Shown here in pieces: positions 1-12,481 of a stretch of DNA of 64,000 bases. Made by a program: the position numbers and the translations under genes. The notes below the pieces were generated by a model. That model was given only the letters and a program-made list of their open reading frames with translations. It was not told the origin of the DNA and made no database searches. Position 1 is the first letter of the stretch. Every line of letters begins with the position of its first letter. The stretch is taken from contig CM049314.1 in the NCBI GenBank assembly GCA_026874595.1, positions 57,088,300 to 57,152,299 of the forward strand. Direction: 5' to 3'. The DNA is from Sipunculus nudus (Eukaryota > Annelida > Sipuncula > Golfingiida > Sipunculidae).

Positions 1-907
1 CTTAAAAATCAATGTATTGGAGTGAAGGGCAGTTTTGAAATTTTGTTTTTATCCAGAAGAGAAATTAAAACTGTAGTTCACTTATTTACTGTGTTCCTGC
101 TGGAAAAAGTTAAAAGGCATTGTCAAATATATCCAGTCATAAAGCCATTCATTAAAGAGATACATTTACATTTGAATTTTATAACCTAGAATTAAGAAAT
201 AATTCAGTCATTTTCTCATTTTCTCAGAATCTTCATTGTCTGTGGTTGGATTATAAAAATGCAAAATTGAAGTTAAGTAAAACAGTTACCTCAATTAAGA
301 AAGACATTTGGGATGATAATTTGTCTTTTGAAAAAAGGAAGACAATTGGATGAAAAATCAGTTGTTACTGCCAGTATACTCATATATATTGCACACTTTT
401 ATATATAGCTGATCTTTTATAGAAAACAACATATTTTAAGGTGTGCACTTTTCCCCATTCCTTCCGTAAAAATCAAAGTGAGATTTATGTTTGAGAAAAT
501 AATCCAGAACTTTTTAGATGCCAATCATCTCACTAAACCAGGGTCTTGAAAGCATGGCTGCTACAGTCTTGATATGAAATGATAATGAGAAATATCTTGG
601 GAATATTAAATATGAAGAAACAAGATAAAATTAGGCAATTAAGTTAAAATTAGCCAATTAGTACACCAAAATACCATGCAGAGAAGAAAATGTCATAAAA
701 CTGTTTAAATTTGTCAAGCTATGGAGGACAAGGTCTTTAAAAGGCCAATATGTAGTGGTATTTCTTCCATGCAGATATTTGGTTGACAGATTCTATATGT
801 AGTATTTATGCTGTTAAAGAAAATATACAAATAAAGCAGATACTATACATGAAAGTAGATACATGGGCCAGGTCTGGCCAGGTGTTAGTATGTGTGGCTG
901 CAGATAT
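1..907. other. AT-rich unique DNA, no gene seen
   Basis: I see no extended open frame, repeat array or RNA gene here. It is AT-rich and CpG-poor, as expected of intron or intergenic DNA. Confidence 0.5.
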
Positions 908-1062
908 TTATGTTTTATCCAGGAAAGGGGAAGAGCCTGTGTCTGATGGGTTTGTGGACATTATGCTTAATTTCAGGTCCAAGTTCCAGCTGGTTTCCAG
1001 ACAGCCACTAAGGATTGTACACAGCTCCGGGGCTGTGTCTGCATTTTGTAAATTAGGGTTCT
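908..1062 (-). CDS. candidate terminal exon, unrecognised
   Basis: On the minus strand a pyrimidine-rich tract ending in CCATAG (intron AG at 1063-1064) is followed by about 51 open codons to a TAA at 908. The peptide is compositionally mixed (includes ELCTILSGCLETSW and ends SSPFLDKT) rather than the Phe/Ile/Asn-rich translation usual for AT-rich noncoding DNA. I do not recognise the family. The plus strand is also open across the same stretch (783-1181, 132 codons), so strand is unsettled: both readings look protein-like between about 880 and 1080. GC content is higher here than in the flanks. It could be the last exon of a minus-strand gene, an internal exon of a plus-strand gene, or a chance open stretch. 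Confidence 0.25.
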
Positions 1063-2257
1063 CTATGGAGATAAGAGTTTTTCTCATTTTCGTAGGTGAC
1101 TTTATTTTATCAAGGTCTAAATGCATCTCTTTTCATGCTGATCCATACAACCTCTTTCATTGTATAGTTAAATCATACTAAATGTACTTGAATTTTTTAA
1201 AGTAAAATTAAGGGTTGATATTAATACCAGGACCCACAAGAAAAAATGTATATTATACTTTTATCCATTAACAAACTTGATAAGCCATGTTTATAAGAAA
1301 AAATGTTTCTGTATTTAAATAATTTTTACAACTCTTTTAATAGGAGTTTCAGAAAAAGAAGTTTCTGTAGTAAATAGTTATACAGTTTACACATTTGTAA
1401 ACATTTAATAAACATATTAATTCAAACAAAAGGTGAATATCATACCAAGAATACTAGTGACCATAATTAAAATTAAAATATATCCTTGATTAACAATGAA
1501 ATTTTTAACTTGTTGGAACCCTGATAGCACATAGGCATCTGACATGTGCTCAAGGCCACTGAGAACACATGGAATCCCCTGTGGTCTGTACTGTATACTG
1601 TACCAGAACAAATATAGACTGTGTTACATACTGTACCCCCACCAAACATTCAGTTGCTCCAGACTAGCCTATAGGCATTGAATCTCTGTATAGTTATGTA
1701 CTTATACCTCACATCTTGACATATTTTCCACGATTCTTGTTATTGTATCTGCTCTCCATTGGTCAATACCCGGTTGTCTTTTGGAATTATTCAAATTTAC
1801 AAATGTCTCCCAGTGAGTTTGTATCCATATTCAGTGTGTACATTAGGTATGAGACAGGAAATAGGACTGTATAAATGTATATGTGGACAATGAAAGTCAT
1901 TAATACAGGTGGTACCTGCATAGCCTGAGGGTGGTAGTTGTACTTACTGGTGGTTTAGGAATGGGGTTTATGTAGTTAAGGTCTAGGGTTAGAATGTATT
2001 ACTCCTAAGGTACACGATGAAAATGTGAACCAGGAACATTAATAGATTCACTGTTAAAGTCATAATTTAGAGCTCTGATTTATGTTTTAAACCCTGTAGA
2101 ATTTGATAATCTGTCAGCAGTCTGATACAGGTGACTTTATAATAATTATTTAACTCAATAACCAACCTTGCCATTTTGTGATTGTCATCTTCATTAAGCT
2201 GCAAGTATGAAAACAGAAAAAGACATGTTCAAACTTAGTGAATTTAATTCTAAACTT
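1063..2257. other. unique AT-rich DNA, nothing identified
   Basis: There is no convincing exon, RNA or repeat. The open stretch on the minus strand at 1417-1611 has the hydrophobic, low-complexity look of translated AT-rich DNA. Confidence 0.5.
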
Positions 2258-2421
2258 GTTTCTTTTTAAATTTATGCATTTATGGAAAAAGTAGAACCGA
2301 TCTGTTAATAAATTATCATCAATGCTGATTATAATATTAGTTTCTTTTTAAATTTATGCATTAGTGGAAAAAATACAACCAATTTGTTAATAAATTATCA
2401 TCCATGCAGATGATAATATTA
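2258..2421. repeat. 82-bp tandem duplication (2 copies)
   Basis: Two adjacent copies begin at 2258 and 2340, each opening with GTTTCTTTTTAAATTTATGC and ending in a GATnATAATATT-like block. They differ by roughly one base in ten. It is a local duplication with no evident coding content. Confidence 0.8.
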
Positions 2422-2620
2422 TTTGTAAAGTTAAGAATCCTTAAATTTATGTTATGAACTAATAGATCCAACTTTGCTGAGTTGATAAATCCTTTGGTCT
2501 GTCAGAATTTTGCTTTAAAGAAATAATTTGATGATATGGTGAAATAAGCACAACTTTCAGAAGATAACCATTATTATGTTTCTGATCCTTATACAAGTGG
2601 ATCCATCAGTAAAAATTAGT

Positions 2621-4516
2621 TTTTAGCTCAGCTGACTATAAGTCATCTGAGCTATAGTCGTGGTCCATTGTCCGTCATCCGTCCGTCTGTCCGTCCGTCA
2701 GTCCGTCCGTCCGTCCATCCATAGATGTGGCACGTTTTGAAACCGTAAGACCTAGGAATCCAAAATTCAGCATAATGTTAGATGTCCCCAAGATCTCCTA
2801 CCAAGCCGAAAACTGGGACTTGCGACTTCGTTCCTTTGAGAAATTAAGGAAAAACCTCAATTTTTTTATTAAAAACCTATTTTCACACTTCAGGACTGCT
2901 TAATATCAAAACCACTCTTCTGTTTTTCCTCATATTTACCATTAATATTCCTCTATATAGTTCCTATGTACATGCCAGAAATTAAGTCTGTAAAGTATAA
3001 ATTCTTTAAGTTATGGGCCCAAACATAATGGACTTTGTAAAAAATCAGGAAAAATAATAACTCACTTAACATGAAAAATTTTGAAACTAGAGTCTATTTT
3101 CTCAAGTATATAACTATGTTTAATTAAGATTCAATTGTTTACCCAAAATTAGATCTGAATTTTGTAAATTTTTTAAGTTATTAGCATAAAAAAAATCAGT
3201 ACCTTAAATTTTGCCCAACTTTGACCATGGCACTTTTTTTTCCTGTAAGCACCGTTGATTTAATTTTCACAGCATGTAAACATAAATATTTAGTTTGTCT
3301 AAATCTGAAATTTGAAAATAAAAGCTTGAAAATTAAGCTAGTTATTGATTTTTTTTTCTGTAGTCACTTGCTTTGATCACAGATGCATGGTCCCACTCCA
3401 GGTCACTGGAAGTCAGCTATGCCAGGGTTTCTGATTTGTGACAGTCCATGGGGGAGATCCCCTGCTGTGACAGGTGCACAGTTATTCTCATATCACCACC
3501 CCAATCACACCCCCCCCCCCCCCCGCAAACCCAACCCACCAAGTGTTATCCAGTAATTGTTATTGTTTTCACTGTATCTCCTTAATTGTAATGCTGTTTC
3601 CACTCCGATATGCAAAAACTTTCCTTGAAAAAATAATTCAAGGTGTAATCCAGAAGATGCAATGTTGTGTAATGTAGCATTTTTAAAGAAATCAATTTTC
3701 TTTTAAATGATTTTAACAAATATAAATGAACCCATCAGTATGCTTAAATTATTATAAAATATGAAGCACATTATGGATAAATAAAGACACAATTAAAAAT
3801 TGTGAAATCTAAATCAAGTATTATTTTTAGATATTTATTGTTTTGCAGATTTAAAAGATATATTTTTGTGGTTAAAAAAAAATAAACATTTGTATGCATG
3901 ATGTGGTGTTATCTGACAAGATTGAGATTTATGATGATGCAATTGAGAATTATGAATCAACTTTTATATTCAGATATACATGTTAAATTGGAAATGTATA
4001 GAAATATAAACTTAAAGTAGAAAATAATTGATGTGATAAAAAAAATCAGGATTTAATACAAACATTTGTTCATTATTTTCCTGCCTCAGCAGAATTTGAG
4101 ATCAGGCTTTGTTTGTTAATTAGCTATATTTCAACTGTATACATTTCATTAAAAAAATACATATATATTTAATAATATATATTATACAAAAAAAATAGAT
4201 GCAATTGAACAAATGTGTAAACTACTGAAATGTCAACAGTTAATCGAAAAACTAACTAATGATCATGGTAATAGTACAGATCATTTGTTCACAAACTGCT
4301 CACATGCTTTAGTTTCAACATTAGGAAACACATGGTCAGGTCACAAAATATTTTTTAAAACAATTTCTTGCTCATCAATACAAACCAATCATATAAACCA
4401 ACCATGGCCTTTATTACCTCTTCCTCTTACACTTTATCCCCATTAGATATTATTTTAGATTTTTACCTTCAAGGATAATGTCAGCTGAGCACAGTGACCC
4501 ATAGGTCCCTTGTTTT
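2621..4516 (+). mobile_element. Helentron-like non-autonomous element, copy A
   Basis: This ~1.9-kb element recurs nearly unchanged at 7117 and 33378. The 5' end reads TTTTAGCTCAGCTGACT and forms a 29-nt hairpin (AGCTCAG pairs with CTGAGCT; TGACT pairs with AGTCA around an ATA loop). Next comes a (GTCC)n-type tract (2669-2722), an AT-rich body, a C-run of 15 at 3510-3524, and a 3' end with the inverse subterminal repeat GTCAGCTGAGC, then GACC-CATA-GGTC (a 4-bp hairpin) and CCCTTGTTTT. Subterminal inverted repeats, a short 3' hairpin, T at both junctions and no visible target duplication resemble Helentron/HINE elements. No Rep/helicase frame is present. Compared with copies B and C, about 16 bp near 4110 (before TTGTTAATTAGC) are missing. 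The family name is inference; the repeat itself is certain. Confidence 0.8.
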
Positions 4517-5234
4517 TATTTTCCATTGAAAAGGATAGAGTGGTGTGCGACAGAAGTTGAGGATGATCCAGAAAAAGTTCAGAGGGCAGAAAATGAAAGT
4601 CAATAACTGTCAGAAAACCAACGGGAGATTTATTCAAGCCCTTTAACGTGTGTGAAACGAGCATGTGACAGAGCTTGAGTATGTCCCCTGGACATAGAGA
4701 AAGAAATTGAACTGTTCCTGACAAATATTCTAGCTTTGACTTTGGTTTGAGTCTGTTCAGCTTATTGGTTTTTGTGTGAAAAAGGGTCTCAAAATGGCAA
4801 CTCTTTTTCATTTACCATGGCTCAAATAAGACCGCCAGGAATATGTGAAATGCCATGACGAGTGGTGCTTCAGATAGGTGACCTTTCGGCCCCATGTAGA
4901 CAGCTCCTTGTTATGCATGTAGCCAGCTATATTACACAGGATTTCATACAACTGGTCTTTGTCATGTATAAATATTTGTTATGTTGTAACAGCCTTGTTC
5001 ATCATGTCATGTCACCTGGTTGCCACTTTTTTACCTACAGTCATTTCCATTAACTTCAAGTCATCAAATCAGGAATTTCATGAATAGATTTATTTGGTAG
5101 AGAAGCTTCCACATATTCTTAAAATAAGTTAAATTTGTGCATTAATATAATCATGAGGCCATATTGATCACCTCTGTATCCTGAGACAGAGGGTATACAA
5201 ACCCATCATTAATTGATATACCCCTATTTGTCAG
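4517..5234. other. unique spacer between element A and satellite
   Basis: No repeat or clear gene is seen. A minus-strand open stretch (4455-4811) begins in this spacer and runs into the 3' end of the mobile element, so I treat it as chance. Confidence 0.4.
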
Positions 5235-5302
5235 TCAGAGGTGGTTGGTGCAGTGGACACATATGTGCCTCACTTGAACAGTGACTGCATTTTGAATCCT
5301 TC
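5235..5302 (+). repeat. degenerate tRNA-derived SINE fragment
   Basis: The stretch has the order of a SINE head: a degenerate A-box region (TGGTTGGTGCAGTGG) followed about 35 nt later by a B-box-like TTTGAATCC. Both boxes are imperfect and no tail is clear. It abuts the 339-bp satellite. Confidence 0.3.
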
Positions 5303-5308
5303 CATTTA

Positions 5309-7004
5309 GATAAGTCATAAAGTATAAATATTGTAGCCTTCATATCATAGGCAAAAGTTCCTTAGAGGAAGGGGAATAATTTGAGTATAAATTCAGTCAA
5401 GTCATTTTCAAAATGGCATCTCTACAGAACTTAAATTGTGTCGATTGCAAAATTTGGCAACTTGATGTGTTTCCATACATGATGTATTGTCTGTTACCAA
5501 ATATCTTAGGAACTGCTGCAGCCTTCAGTTTAAAATTTCACAGGAATATTGATCATGTGACTGCTAAATGATTTTGACCTCCAGGTGGCGCCACCTGTGT
5601 TGACCTACTTTCTGCTAGTTGTAATGGTCTTTTCGGCTTTTCCCAAGATAAGTCATAAAGTATTAATATGTTGGCCTTCATATCATAGGCAAAAGTTCTT
5701 TAGAGGAAGGGGTATAATTTGAGTATAAATTCAGTCAAGTCATTTTCAAAATGGCGTCTCTACAGAACTTTTAATTGTGTCGATCACAAAATTTGGCAAC
5801 TTGATGTGTTTCCATACACAATGTATTGTCTGTTACCAAATGTCTTAGGAACTGCTGCAGCCTTCAGATTCAAATTTCACAGGAATATTGATCATGTGAC
5901 TGCTAAATGATTTTGACCTCCAGGTGGTGCCACCTGTGTTGACCTACTTTGTGCTGGTTGTAATGGTCTTTTTGGCTTTTTTCAAGATAAGTCATAAAGT
6001 ATTAATATTGTGGCCTTCATATCATAGGCAAAAGTTCTTTAGAGGAAGGGGAATAATTTGAGTATAAATTCAGTCAAGTAATTTTCAAAATGGCGTCTCT
6101 ACAGAACTTTTAATTGTGTCGATCACAAAATTTGGCAATTTGATGTGTTTCCATACATGATGTCTAGTCTTTTACCAAATATCTTAGGAACTGCTGCAGC
6201 TTTCAATTTTCAAATTTCACAGGAATATTGATCATGTGACTGCTAAATGATTTTGACCTCCAGGTGGCACCACCTGTGTTGACCTATTTTGTGCTGGTTG
6301 TAATAGTCTTTTCAGCTTTTTCCAAGATAAGTCATAAAGTATTAATATTGTGGCCCATATATCATAGGCAAAAGTTCCATAGAGGAAGTGGAATAATTTG
6401 AGTATAAATTCAGTCAAGTCATTTTCAAAATGGCATCTCTATGGAACTTTAAATAGTGTCGATCACAAAATTTGGCAACTTGATGTGTTTCCATACATGA
6501 TGTCTAGTCTTTTACCAGATATCTTAGGAACTGCTGCAGCTTTCAGTTTCAAATTTCACAGGAATATTGATCATGTGACTGCTAAATGATTTTGACCTCC
6601 AGGTGGTGCCACCTATGTTGACCTATTTTCTGCAGATTGTAATGGTCTTTCATGCTTTTTCCAAGATAAGTCATAAAGTATTATTATTTTGGCCTTCATA
6701 TCATAGTCATCAGTTCCTCAGAGGAAGGGAAATGATTTGCGTATAAATTCAGTCAAGTCATTTTCAAGATGGCATCTCTACAGAACTTAAAATTATGTAG
6801 ATCGCAAAATTTGGCAACTTGATGTGATTCCATACATGATGTTTTGTCTGTTACCAAATATCTTAGGAACTGCTGCAGCCTTCAGTTCAAATTTCATAGG
6901 AATATTGATCATGTGACTGCTGAATGATTTTGACCTGCCGGTTGTGCCACCTGAATTGAGCTACATTTGCTGTGAGTGAAAATTGCTCATATCTCAGGAG
7001 CATT
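5309..7004 (+). repeat. 339-bp satellite, five tandem units
   Basis: Units starting with GATAAGTCATAAAGTA begin at 5309, 5647, 5986, 6326 and 6665, giving periods of 338-340 bp. Each unit holds TCAAAATGGCGTCTCTA-like text, an ACTTGATGTGTTTCCATACA block, and a core related to CCAGGTGGCGCCACCTG. In unit 1 (5582-5597) the core is a perfect 16-bp palindrome; in later units the centre drifts (GGTGCC, GGCACC, GGTGCC, then a poor match). Short translations within it (near-identical peptides from 5719 and 6398) are by-products of the repeat. Related sequence with the same core occurs near 25410 and 27340-27540, so the family is also dispersed. Confidence 0.9.
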
Positions 7005-7116
7005 GGTCTGAAATTGGCATGTGCATCCATTTTGGAAAGTTTTCTGTAAAACCAGACAGGTCGCGCCACCTGTCTTGTGCAATAGAACACTGTCCACTTG
7101 GAAAGGAATTAATGGT

Positions 7117-9013
7117 TTTTAGCTCAGCTGACTATAAGTCATCTGAGCTATAGTCGTGGTCCATTGTCTGTCGTCCGTCCGTCTGTCTGTCCGTCCGTCC
7201 GTACGTAGATGTGGCACGTTTTGAAACCGTAAGACCTAGGAATCCAAAATTCAGCATTATGTTAGATGTCCCCAAGATCTCCTACCAAGCCGAAAACTGG
7301 GTCTTTGCGACTTCGTTCCATTGAGAAATTAAGGAAAAACCTCAATTTTTTATTAAAATCCTATTTTCACACTTCAGGACTACCTAATATCAAAACTACT
7401 CATCTGTTTTTCCTCATATTTACCATAAATATTCCTCTATATAGTTCCTATGTACATGCCAGAAATTAAGTCTGTAAAGTATAAATTCTTTAAATTATGG
7501 GCCCAAACATAATGGACTTTGTAAAAAATCAGGAAAAATAATAACTCATTTAACATGAACAATTTTGAAACTAGAGTCTATTTTCTCAAGTATATAACTA
7601 TGTTTAATTAAGATTCAATTGTTTACCCAAAATTAGATATGAATTTTGTAAATTTTTTAAGTTATTAGCATAAAAAAAAAATCAGTACCTTAAATTTTGC
7701 CCAACTTTGACCATGGCACGTTTTTTTCCTGTTAGCACCATTGATTTAATTTTCACAGCATGTAAACATAAATATTTAGTTTGTCTAAATCTGAAATTTG
7801 AAAATAAAAGCTTGAAAATTAAGCTAGTTATTGATTTTTTTTTCTGTAGTCACTTGCTTTGATTACAGATGCAGGGTCCCACTCCAGGTCACTGGAAGTC
7901 AGCTATGCCAGGGTTTCTGATTTGTTACAGTCACTGGGGGAGATCCCCTGCTGTGACAGGTGTACAGTTATTCTCATATCACCACCCCAATCACCCCCCC
8001 CCCCCCTCCCAGCAAACCCAACCCACCAAGTGTTATGCAGTAATTGTTATTGTTTTCACTTTATCTCCTTAATTGTAATGCTGTTTCCACTCCGATATGC
8101 AAAAACTTTCCTTGAAAAAATAATTCAAGGTGTAATCCAGAAGATGCAATGTTGTGCAATGTAGCATTTTTAAAGAAATCAATTTTCTTTTAAATGATTT
8201 TAACAAATATAAATGAACCAATCAGTATGCTTAAATTATTATAAAATATGAAGCACATTATGGATAAATAAAGACACAATTAAAAATTGTGAAATCTAAA
8301 TCAAGTATTATTTTTAGATATTTATTGTTTTGCAGATTTTAAAGATATATTTTTGTGGTAAAAAATAAATAAACATTTGTATGCATGATGTGGTGTTATC
8401 TGACAAGATTGAGATTTATGATGATACAATTGAGAATTATGAATCAACTTTTATATTCAGATATATATGTTAAATTGGAAATGTATAGAAATATAAACTT
8501 AAATTAGAAAATAATTGATGTGATAAAAAATCAGGATTTAACACAAACATTTGTTCATTATTTTCCTGCCTCAGCAGAATTTGAGATCAGGCTTTGTTTG
8601 CCCTGTTTTATGTTGTTAATTAGCTATATTTCAATGTATACATTTCATAAAAAAAATACATATATATTTAATAATATATATTATACAAAAAAATAGATGC
8701 AATTGAACAAATGTGTAAACTACTGAAATGTCTACAGTTTATCGAAAAACCAACTAATGATCAGGGTAATAGTACAGATCATTTGTTCACAAACTGCTCA
8801 CATGCTTTAGTTTCAACATTAGGAAACACATGGTCAGATCACAAAATATTTTTTGCAACAATTTCTTGCTCATCAATACAAACCAATCATATAAACCAAC
8901 CATGGCCTTTATTACCTCTTCCTCTTACACTTTATCTCCATTAGATATTATTTTAGATTTTTACCTTCAAGGTTAACGTCAGCTGAGCACAGTGACCCAT
9001 AGGTCCCTTGTTT
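7117..9013 (+). mobile_element. Helentron-like non-autonomous element, copy B
   Basis: This is a near-identical, same-orientation copy of the element at 2621, full length (~1.9 kb). It starts TTTTAGCTCAGCTGACT with the same 5' hairpin, has a shorter GTCC/GTCT tract (7167-7207), a C-run of 13 (7994-8006), and ends at AGCTGAGC, the GACC-CATA-GGTC hairpin and CCTTGTTT. It differs from copy A by scattered substitutions and keeps the ~16 bp (CCCTGTTTTATGTTG region, ~8600) that A lacks. No transposase frame is present. High identity to A suggests recent activity or local duplication, and the two copies bracket the satellite. Confidence 0.8.
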
Positions 9014-10337
9014 CACATTTATTTTTTTTTCTTTTTCAATCACCCACCATCATGCACAGTAATACACAGAGTGAACATTAGACCCCTGGGTCTCTTGTTT
9101 TATATTAAACTGAAAATATGCCTCGCTAAAGGTGTTTTCATGTATATATTTACCTTCTACTTAATATCATCATTAGTTATTCTAGTTGAACATGATGCAG
9201 CATAGGTCCTCCACTGCGGAGTACATATGAATAAAGGTAGGGGTCCTCTTAACAACACTACTTACAATGGGTTTTATCTGCTGGGAGTTGACAATTAATG
9301 CATGTAGCATATGGAAGATGGGTCCAGTGGGACTTGTCCACAGCTCTGTACAAACCTAGGTGGTCACCCAGTTCAGGGAATACATCATTTATAATATAAT
9401 AAGATGAGTCCCTTGGGAAGCTGTGATGAATTATCAGCTTGTCCTGACTGATATCACTATAAATCATAATAGATAACACACTTGTTGTTTTTAGTATTAA
9501 TTAATAGGCTATTTCATACATGTAACAGTGATATATTAACATACTTAATGGGATATTATAAAAAGATATTGTACCACTCACAAAATTGTCAAGCAGACAC
9601 ATCTGTAACTAGAATAATGTCAAATTAATCAGCCCTTTCTTTTCTTAAGAGCCCCACCCCCCACAAATATACATCTATAATCCAGGGAAACAGAACACTA
9701 ATACAGAAACAGTCATGGTTGAAGACACCAACTCTGTCCATAATTGGGAATTGAAAAATTGAGCTAAATGCTGTTAAATTATAATTCAGTTAAGTCTGGT
9801 TTTAAGATTTTTTTTGTGAAACTGTAGTCTTGTTCTGATATAGTTGAATCTTTATGTATCAAGTATTCCAACTAGCAATATTAATACTACAGATACAAGA
9901 TATGGTGTATGAGCAGTCTAAAATATATAAAAATTATATAACTGTAGTTATCAATATTATTAAGTATAAGCAGATTTTATAATGCTATTGCCATACATCT
10001 TTAAATAATAATTAGGATATTATAGTCATGATCATCTGTAATGTTGTAAGTGACCTTTACTGAATGGTTGAAATTGATGGTGAGTTTAATGAAGTACTAG
10101 GATGGAATATATAGGGATGTACATGAGTAGAGCTGCAGGATGAGTCCTAAAGGTCACAGGGCCAGTACATAATTTAAAATAAATGTCAGGTGTCTTCATA
10201 CCTGATTAACCATTGTGTCCAAGGAAAATGTGACACGAAGCAGGAAACGATTCCGTTAAATTAAATAAAATGCTGAATATATACGATCTGACTACTTAAT
10301 ATATTTTTGACCACTAAACATACTGTCATTAGTTATA
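9014..10337. other. unique AT-rich DNA
   Basis: There is a pyrimidine-rich tract right after element B (9015-9045) and no gene I can support. The minus-strand open stretch 9258-9479 (73 codons) has no recognisable motif and no clear splice context. Confidence 0.4.
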
Positions 10338-12481
10338 TACCGTAAAAAACCGCATATACGTTGAGAAATTTGTTCCCAAAAAATTAATCCAAGAAAGGGG
10401 AGTCGACTTATGTGCGGGTCTAAACCTGAGAGGCAAAATTTTGCACGAACTTAGTCAAACTGCCGGCCTGAATGTCTTAACTGATCGACAACTAGATATC
10501 CGTTTCCGGTGAAGTCAGGTACACAAGCCCCCCCCTTTCTGTCCAAAAATACAGTCTAATAAGGTTTCCAATTTTTTTTCAAATTTTGACCATTTACGCT
10601 GTTCTTTCATTTGGATAATGCAGTATATTAAAATGTTTGCAATTTACATGGTTGATGACAACCAGGAAATGACCTGCGTCTAGCTATAATGAGCTCCATT
10701 CACGGGCGATTAAGTACGAGTGCAAGAGGCACGGGTATTGCGTAATCAGTTTGGATTTTATCCAGGGCATCGGCCCCTGTGTATTAGACATCCAATTATG
10801 TTACAGTATTTCCCCACAAAAACATTTGGTGCTTGTGTAAGTTTGCAAACATGTAAACCGTAAAAGCCTGTGGGCCGTGGTATCTGAACTACAGACAGGT
10901 GACAAATGGCTGATTACAGCATCACGCACCGATTAGCGCTCACTCGGTACGGGGATGGCTGCCTGTCCCAAGAAGCCCAAAACTTGGTCACCTGTGTACT
11001 TACATGCGGGGGAAATTATCACTGCGTTCGGAAGTTCCTACTTAAAAATCACCCGAAATCGTAGTGAATGACTGCGGCCCTGAGCAAAGCTCGGGGAAAA
11101 AAAATACACCGAACTTCAACCTGACAACGATATCGCTATGAACAAACGAACACAAATCCTGCAAGACTTAGTCAAAATTAGTACTCCACAGAATGTGAAA
11201 TATATGATTCATTCACGAAAACTTTCATCAAAAAGATAGGAAAACGGAGTTTGATCAAAGAACGACTGACGTGTTGTCAACGTGTTGCCCTGGCTTCCGT
11301 GCTCTCACTATGCGGTTCGCAATGCTGGATACCTATGCTGCATATATGCAGTTATATCACATGTAATTGTTTCATTAGTGCGTCCGTCTGTGGAGGCAAT
11401 TAATTAAAACTTGAATAAAACTGTCGTTTACGGCCTTGTGTTTTCTTGTGTATAATAAAAATCTCTGATAATAAAATTCCTGCCCTTGATCCAAGGATAT
11501 GACCAAGCTGAAGACAGCTTACACTGTCACGTGGCCTTTTCAGGCGACTCGCTTGGACCCAACTTTGCGCGTTTTTTTCACTTTAGATTATATAAAACTA
11601 GGGGATTAACCGTGTTATGTGGTTAGCGATTTTAGGCAAATAACTATTTGAGATGGTTTCAGTGTGTGGGCAATTATCTTGCGCTTGCAATGAAAGACAA
11701 CACTGTTAAGTATTAAAAATGATCCCCAAACCACAGGACTAATTTTCTTAGTCTTTTTACTATAATCCACACCATTGCCATAGACATGTATTATATTTCT
11801 GTACAATGTAGGTGTTCTTGTAAAACCCAAAAATTCTATAATTACGGGCTACACATTAGTTACCACAAAGGACTTTGTAGGTATAAGTACTTATGACACC
11901 GGTATTTGATATTGTAAAATGAGAGCTTTGTTTGATCCGTTCGGGAAAAAAGCGAACTGGTGAGATGTTCTGCCTCGAAAATCGTCCCAAAGATTAACCC
12001 GCAACATGATTCACTTGTGGAAAAATTGGGGGACATATTGCCTATATGGGCAGTGGTGAGATGTTCCCGGTCTAAATTCGTCCCAGCGGTCAACCCACAA
12101 CAACATGCATTTGTGTTGACTTTACCAGTTTGACGACCGTGCGATCCCTAGCGTGCAAATGAATCCGGACAGACAAACAGATTCCAGTGAATTATAGTAT
12201 GATTAATCTTAGAGTCTTTATGATGCCCAATAACTTTTAAATAGATTGCACAACAAAACAAATGACATTTTTACAGTTTAAAAAAATTTTTAAGTGGTAT
12301 GAATGTCAAAAACGAGTGGCCAGTCATACAATTCACCTTTCCACAGTGGCATGTCACACTACTCTCGATGGTCATGTATGCTGCTTCAGACCTGTTTTGA
12401 CCTCAAGAATGGCCTGGAAAAATTTTTACCTGATATTCACCCTGAAGATTTATACTCGACTTATATGCGAGTTTTACGGTA
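10338..12481. mobile_element. TIR DNA transposon relic, TA-flanked (2.1 kb)
   Basis: The left end (10338) reads TACCGTAAAA then CGCATATACGTTGAG. The right end, reverse-complemented from 12481, reads TACCGTAAAA then CGCATATAAGTCGAG. This makes a ~28-bp terminal inverted repeat whose outer TA is the likely target duplication, as in Tc1/mariner-superfamily (pogo/Tigger-like) elements. The interior is clearly richer in GC and CpG than the flanks. An imperfect internal duplication (GGTGAGATGTTC at about 11961 and 12054) is present. I see only short frames, for example about 36 codons from ATGACCAAGCTG near 11499, and no transposase signature, so it is probably non-autonomous or decayed. The element at 29688 shares the first ten terminal bases. 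Confidence 0.7.

Noticed and set aside
5719-6589. Near-identical 63-codon frames inside the satellite
   Set aside because: They come from repeat units and other units have stops at the same place.
11499-11610. Short frame from ATGACCAAGCTG as a transposase DNA-binding domain
   Set aside because: About 36 codons with only vague similarity to pogo-type domains; not enough to call.
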